This document shows, piece by piece, positions 60,185 through 64,000 of a DNA stretch of 64,000 nt. The notes under the pieces were generated by a model. That model was given only the letters and a program-made list of their open reading frames with translations. It was not told the DNA's origin and did no database searches. The translations under genes and the position numbers were made by a program. This DNA comes from Maricaulis sp. GTDB taxonomy: Bacteria > Pseudomonadota > Alphaproteobacteria > Caulobacterales > Maricaulaceae. The stretch is from the NCBI RefSeq assembly GCF_017643475.1, contig NZ_JAEPNI010000002.1:496001-560000 (forward strand), written 5' to 3'. Every line of letters starts with the position of its first letter. Positions within the stretch are counted from its first letter, which is position 1.

Positions 60185-61168
60185 ATGAAACTCCGGATTT
60201 TGACATCATTGGCTGCCGTCGCAGTGCTGGCCGCCTGCCAGAGTGAGCCAACAGTGGAATACGAGATCCAGTCCGTGGACGCGCATCGTTTTGCCGCGAT
60301 TTTCGAAGCCACCGAAGGCACGCCGACCGCTGATGACTTGCGCGCGGGATATCTTGATGGTGCGGGACGCGGGGTGGAAATTTTCACGCCTCATCGCATT
60401 CGCGATGCCCAGCACCTGGCCAGCGTGATCGCGGCCCGGCCGGAACTCTACCGGCGCGGCATCGATGTCTGCCTGCCGCTGGCCGATGATTCCAATGACG
60501 AGCTGAACCGCATCTATGCAGGCCTAAAGGAGATCTTCCCGGAAGAAACGCTGCCGGACATTCATGTGGTCTTTGGCGCCGGCAATTCCGGCGGCACGGC
60601 CGATGCGGATGCCCAGGTGCTCGGACTGGAAGTGATCTGTGCGATCGAGGACAACGAGGCTGACATCCGCGCCCGCTATCGCCACATGTTTGCGCACGAG
60701 ACCGTGCATGCCTTCCAGGTCCACAGTCCAGCCGCCACCGAAATCGACCCGCTGATCGCCTACTCCATCCGCGAGGGTTTCCCGGACTATATCGCCTGGC
60801 GGGTGACCGGCGTCGCCCCCGATGCCGAGCGGGACAGCTGGGCCCAGGAGAACGCGGACATGCTGTGGCGCCGCTTCAGCGAGGACCGTGCCACGCTCAA
60901 CGCCGCAATCGCCAATGGCACTCCCTACGCCCAGGCGTCAGACGAGATGCAGATAACGATGCGCAACTGGTACGCCAACTATCGCGCTGCGCCCGAAGGC
61001 TGGCCCTATGAAATGGGCTATTGGATGGGGCGCCAGATCGTCACAGCTTACATGGACAACGCGGAAGACGAGGCCGAGGCCATCGCAACCCTGCTCACCT
61101 TTGAAGACCCGCTGGAGATCCTGGAACAGAGCGGTCTTGCCGAACTGGCCAGCCAGTCGCCGGAGTAG
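60185..61168 (+). CDS. DUF2268-like putative zinc protease, lipoprotein
   Basis: A 327-aa lipoprotein (MKLRILTSLAAVAVLAAC). The zinc site H-E-x-x-H is visible in FAHETVHAFQ (about residue 180), with a third ligand likely in SIREGFPDYIAW. This matches the DUF2268 class of predicted metalloproteases. The preceding SGGTADADAQVLGLEVICA block is typical too. Location: periplasmic side of a membrane. Substrate unknown. Confidence 0.82.
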   Translation: MKLRILTSLAAVAVLAACQSEPTVEYEIQSVDAHRFAAIFEATEGTPTADDLRAGYLDGAGRGVEIFTPHRIRDAQHLASVIAARPELYRRGIDVCLPLADDSNDELNRIYAGLKEIFPEETLPDIHVVFGAGNSGGTADADAQVLGLEVICAIEDNEADIRARYRHMFAHETVHAFQVHSPAATEIDPLIAYSIREGFPDYIAWRVTGVAPDAERDSWAQENADMLWRRFSEDRATLNAAIANGTPYAQASDEMQITMRNWYANYRAAPEGWPYEMGYWMGRQIVTAYMDNAEDEAEAIATLLTFEDPLEILEQSGLAELASQSPE

Positions 61169-61206
61169 GCCGGAACCGGATTGGCCTTGCTGCGCGCCCC
61201 GCTCTA

Positions 61207-61225
61207 GATTCGTCTCAAGCGAATC
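61207..61225 (+). promoter_or_regulatory. Palindrome in the YeeE/YedE operon promoter
   Basis: GATTCG-N7-CGAATC lies between a GCTCTAGAT -10-like element (61201) and GGAGG in front of ATG 61237. It is similar to the ATTC...GAAT sites of BigR/SqrR-type sulfur regulators, but with N9 instead of N8. Confidence 0.45.
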
Positions 61226-61236
61226 TGGAGGCGGGC

Positions 61237-61662
61237 ATGGAAAACTTCACTCCCTGGAGTGCACTGGCAGGCGGTGCGCTGATTGGCCTGGCGGCGGTGA
61301 TCCTGATGGGCGCCAATGGCCGCATCGCGGGGATCAGCGGCATTGTCGGCGGGCTGCTGACACGCAGCCAGGGCGATACGGCCTGGCGGCTGTGGTTTGT
61401 CGGCGGCATGGTCATCGCCCCCCTACTGGTCACCCTGTCCACCGGCAATGCACCGCCCTTCCTGATGCAGGCCGACTGGTGGGCGGTCATCCTGGGCGGC
61501 CTGCTCGTCGGGGTCGGCACGCGGCTTGGCTCCGGCTGCACCTCCGGGCACGGCGTGTGCGGACTGTCGCGCCTGTCCCTGCGTTCCCTCGCAGCCGTGG
61601 CCATGTTCATGGGGGCGGGCATGGTGACCGTCACCGTGTTGCGGCTGGCGATGGGAGGCTGA
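61237..61662 (+). CDS. YeeE/YedE family membrane protein, first half
   Basis: A 141-aa protein with about four helices. GLAAVILMGANGRIAGISGI and LVGVGTRLGSGCTSGHGVCGLSRLS (Cys of the thiosulfate/sulfur path) are the signature. It pairs with the next gene (1-nt gap) to make the two-piece version of the TsuA-like transporter for reduced sulfur. Confidence 0.92.
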   Translation: MENFTPWSALAGGALIGLAAVILMGANGRIAGISGIVGGLLTRSQGDTAWRLWFVGGMVIAPLLVTLSTGNAPPFLMQADWWAVILGGLLVGVGTRLGSGCTSGHGVCGLSRLSLRSLAAVAMFMGAGMVTVTVLRLAMGG

Positions 61663-61663
61663 A

Positions 61664-62092
61664 ATGGAACGCAATATTGCAGCCGGCCTCGCCGGTCTCG
61701 TCTTTGGTCTCGGCCTGACGGTCTCACAAATGGTCAACCCGGCCAAGGTGCTGGCCTTTCTCGACATTCTCGGAAACTGGGATCCCAGCCTGGTGTTCGT
61801 GATGGGCGGCGCCCTGCTGGTCACCGCCGGCGGCTATCGTCTGGCCTGGATGCGGCCCGCACCACTGTTCGAACAGAACTACCAGATCCCGTGTGACAAC
61901 AGTATCGACCGCAAGCTGGCAGTCGGGGCGGTCATGTTCGGCATGGGATGGGGGCTTGTCGGACTGTGTCCGGGACCGGCCATCGCCGCCCTGACGCTCG
62001 GCGGCCCCAAGATCTGGGTCTTCTTCCTCGCCATGCTGGGCGGGATGCTGATCCACCTGAAAACCCCGATCGGGAAATGGGTGGAGGCCTGA
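61664..62092 (+). CDS. YeeE/YedE family membrane protein, second half (DUF6691-like)
   Basis: A 142-aa protein with about four helices: AGLAFGLGL-type start (GLVFGLGLTVSQMVNPAKVLAF) and MFGMGWGLVGLCPGPAIAAL with the conserved Cys. Together with the preceding gene it forms the complete sulfur-species channel. Its stop lies in a perfect hairpin. Confidence 0.92.
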   Translation: MERNIAAGLAGLVFGLGLTVSQMVNPAKVLAFLDILGNWDPSLVFVMGGALLVTAGGYRLAWMRPAPLFEQNYQIPCDNSIDRKLAVGAVMFGMGWGLVGLCPGPAIAALTLGGPKIWVFFLAMLGGMLIHLKTPIGKWVEA

Positions 62093-62107
62093 GCTTTCAG
62101 GCCTCCA
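62082..62107. terminator. Hairpin across the stop codon of the second YeeE/YedE gene
   Basis: TGGAGGCCTGA-GCTT-TCAGGCCTCCA, perfect 11-bp stem, contains the TGA stop at 62090-62092. Placed between convergent genes; no U tract, so terminator-like. Confidence 0.6.
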
Positions 62108-62114
62108 CAAGCCT

Positions 62115-63368
62115 CTACTCCGAGCCCGCCATGGTCGCGGTCCGGGTACCCGGGATCGCCATATAGACATCATATCCGGCAATCATGTTGCGCTCGCCCT
62201 GGCTCAGGAACCGCCACTCGCGCAAGCGCTCGCGCACGGGACGGAAGTCAATGAGGACGATTTCCTCAACCCCCTGCAGATGGCGCGAGAAGGTCTGATC
62301 ATCTGCACCCGCCGTGGCGTTCTGACCACCGCCTGCGGACAGGAACCAGCTCACACAGGCCTGCGGAACGTGCTCCATGCCACCGGTGGACAGGCTTTCC
62401 CCGGCATTGCAATCCATCCCGAGATTGAACGAGGTGACACCATGCACGGTCGCCCAGTCCTCGATGAAGGTGCCCAGCGAGATGCGCGCGTGACTGTCGA
62501 TACTGGGACCAGAATGCAAACCACCCCACTTGAACGTCATGCGCGGCCCTGGCTCGCCCGGCGCCGCCAACTCCTGGTTCATCCAGTACCAGTTCGTCTT
62601 GACGTAGTTCTCTCGCTCGACATTTGACCAGCTTGTCGGTCCGCCGACCAGGAAGGGGCGATAGATCGCATTGGTGATGCGCAGCGCCTCGGCCGTATCT
62701 GCCAGTCCTGAATCTGCGTGACCGGCAAAAGCCGCCTCGAGTGCCTCGTAGAGCGCGGGATCGGCGGCGCCCACGAAATACTGTTCGCCCTCGGCCACCG
62801 TTCGCAGCGCATTGACCGCGTCAAGCTGGGCATCTGTCTGCACCCCGGCCTCAAGGCGTCTCAGATGGTATTCCCCGGATAAGATGAATTCCTGGTCCAG
62901 ACCGGCAATCTGCAATCCGGCCCGATAGGCATCTGCAACGAATTCCTGCTCTTCCTCCATGCTGAGAAAGGCCATCGCGTCACGGAAGACAGGATCCTGC
63001 AGCGCGCCCGCCAGGGCATCCGCCCCGTTTGCCTCAAGAAAACTGTTGAGCTCCGCACCCATGATCGGGCCCATTTCCAGCACGGCGTGACTATAACCGT
63101 CCGCGGCGGCGAGCTCGAACAGATGTGCGGCTATCTCCGGCACGTCGGCGGTCGCATGGCGCTCACCGATCATGAAGTAATGCGCCGCCTCGATTTCCGA
63201 GGCGAGCCATTCGGCCCCCGCCCCGGTGAGTTGTTCGCCATCCCAGGCGATACGGTGGGTATTGGCCTCAATCAGGGCATGAAATTCGGCTTCGCGGTCC
63301 TGTGCAGCCACACTTGCCGTCAATCCTGTCGCAGCCGCAATGGCGATGATTGATGTCAGGGTTCTCAC
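62115..63368 (-). CDS. Exported EreA/ChaN-fold protein
   Basis: A 417-aa protein with signal peptide (M)RTLTSIIAIAAATGLTASVAA. The start is GTG 63368, with GGAG 6 nt upstream; ATG 63428 is too far. HYFMIGERHATADVPEIAAH (metal-binding GE-x-H), SHAVLEMGPIMG and AGLDQEF are signatures of the erythromycin-esterase/ChaN/TIKI-like fold. FKWGGLHSGPSID fits too. A periplasmic hydrolase or haem-related role is possible; not proven. Confidence 0.75.
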   Translation of the reverse strand: MRTLTSIIAIAAATGLTASVAAQDREAEFHALIEANTHRIAWDGEQLTGAGAEWLASEIEAAHYFMIGERHATADVPEIAAHLFELAAADGYSHAVLEMGPIMGAELNSFLEANGADALAGALQDPVFRDAMAFLSMEEEQEFVADAYRAGLQIAGLDQEFILSGEYHLRRLEAGVQTDAQLDAVNALRTVAEGEQYFVGAADPALYEALEAAFAGHADSGLADTAEALRITNAIYRPFLVGGPTSWSNVERENYVKTNWYWMNQELAAPGEPGPRMTFKWGGLHSGPSIDSHARISLGTFIEDWATVHGVTSFNLGMDCNAGESLSTGGMEHVPQACVSWFLSAGGGQNATAGADDQTFSRHLQGVEEIVLIDFRPVRERLREWRFLSQGERNMIAGYDVYMAIPGTRTATMAGSE

Positions 63369-63595
63369 GATTTTCTCCAGCTCCACCCAAGCAATAACGA
63401 GCTTGGGAGAGTCAGAAATATCCGTCACCGGGGAATGACTTAGCGCCTGCCCCGAGGGACGCGAACGTTTAGCGTCAAATTTTCCTTATTAATTTCGTTA
63501 ATTTACCGGGAGGGATTTAGCGGCTGGGCAAGACATGTCGGCTTTCATTGTCGACACGGGGCGAATTCACGCTCCGGCTTGCAGAGGGAAACAAC

Positions 63596-64000
63596 ATGAA
63601 CCCAAAGGCACTCCTCCCCCAGGCCCAGGTGGTTGTGTTTGCATCCCAGAAAGGCGGGTCCGGCAAGACGACTGTTTCTGCCCACGTCGCAGTCGAAGCC
63701 GAATTGTCCGGCGCCGGACCCGTCGCAATCATCGATACAGACCCCCAGGGCTCGATGGCCAAGTGGTGGAATGCGCGAGAGGCGCATGAACCGGCCTTTG
63801 CCCATGTCTCGGTGCCGGACCTGTCGCGCGACATCCAGGCGCTGTCGGATGCCGGCTACAGGCTGATCATCATCGACACACCGCCGGCCGTGACCTCCAT
63901 GATTTCCGAAGTCGTGACCCATGCTGACCTGGTCATCCTGCCCACGCGCCCAAGCCCGCATGACCTGCGCGCGGTTGGTCCGACCGTGGACATTGTCCAG
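63596..64000 (+). CDS. ParA/MinD family ATPase (cut by window edge)
   Basis: The first 135 residues are visible. Deviant Walker A QKGGSGKTT (about residues 18-26), VAIIDTDPQGSMAKWW (switch I) and LIIIDTPPAV (Walker B) make it a ParA-family ATPase. No ParB is seen before it, so it may be an orphan positioning ATPase or the next gene may be its partner. AGAGGG lies before ATG 63596. The upstream 63475-63505 is very AT-rich. Confidence 0.88.
   Translation, partial: MNPKALLPQAQVVVFASQKGGSGKTTVSAHVAVEAELSGAGPVAIIDTDPQGSMAKWWNAREAHEPAFAHVSVPDLSRDIQALSDAGYRLIIIDTPPAVTSMISEVVTHADLVILPTRPSPHDLRAVGPTVDIVQ

Noticed and set aside
1-64000. tRNA, rRNA and CRISPR arrays
   Set aside because: I looked for tRNA-like T-loop sequences, rRNA segments and regularly spaced repeats and saw none; a tRNA scan would settle it.

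Overview
The window is about 64 kb of high-GC chromosomal DNA from an alphaproteobacterium, most likely of the Caulobacterales/Maricaulales type (Hyphomonadaceae or Maricaulis-like). The pointers are a TrcR-like (DUF1013) regulator next to an RcdA/DUF1465 protease adaptor and a DUF1192 protein, a COX4_pro_2 protein upstream of a three-subunit proton-translocating transhydrogenase, COQ9 divergent from rpsU, and many small Caulobacterales-style lipoproteins and membrane proteins. The species cannot be fixed from the sequence alone. No rRNA, tRNA or CRISPR array was recognised.

Layout. 1-4.05 kb: the end of an exported hypothetical gene, a tiny membrane ORF and the aroK-aroB-CorC-like operon. 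4-8.3 kb: a minus-strand set with a DUF3313-like lipoprotein, an esterase, a DesK/DesR-type two-component system and a DUF7010-like membrane protein. 8.4-12.4 kb: a COX4-like protein and the pnt transhydrogenase operon, which is interrupted by three small membrane genes. 12.5-17.4 kb: a repeat-built 'septoil knot' type protein, a DUF4269 protein, a TetR/quinone reductase divergon with a triple operator, a DksA-like protein, a DUF1028 protein and an agmatinase-type ureohydrolase. 17.5-22.5 kb: DinB, an ABC-2 exporter, and an HxlR/SDR/HCCA-isomerase divergon. 23-31.5 kb: rpsU (apparent ATC start), COQ9, alternative oxidase, GST, phosphoesterase, PilZ, purEK, a GGDEF protein, ubiX and two DUF465 proteins. 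31.5-36 kb: a TPR protein, an SDR, trcR, a quinone oxidoreductase, DUF1192 and rcdA. 36-45 kb: a frameshifted chemoreceptor, rpmE, a ccdAB toxin-antitoxin pair, an MFS transporter and a MotA/TolQ plus OmpA-like pair. 45-54 kb: an azoreductase, a TonB-like protein, a threonine aldolase, several response regulators (one frameshifted), an MmyB-type regulator, a lipocalin and uvrB. 54-57.1 kb: an AT-richer accessory island with a coiled-coil protein, an McrBC-N/HNH nuclease and a PD-(D/E)XK-like nuclease. 57-64 kb: an HTH protein, membrane proteins, lipoproteins, a YeeE/YedE pair, an EreA/ChaN-like exported protein and the start of a ParA ATPase.

Three themes cross gene borders. First, intergenic spaces carry dispersed composite hairpin repeats of about 140-150 bp and a MITE-like element of about 120 bp with roughly 31-bp inverted ends. 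Second, several genes have the ribosome-binding site inside or against a strong hairpin, most strikingly the GST gene at 25.6 kb with a perfect 13-bp stem. Third, two genes (chemoreceptor and response regulator) are each broken by one missing base in a run of five G/C, which points either to sequencing error at homopolymers or to slippage.

The best candidates for undescribed biology are the transhydrogenase operon with its three small membrane proteins, the 54-57 kb nuclease island flanked on one side by a decayed duplicate of the neighbouring HTH gene, and the hairpin-masked start of the GST gene.
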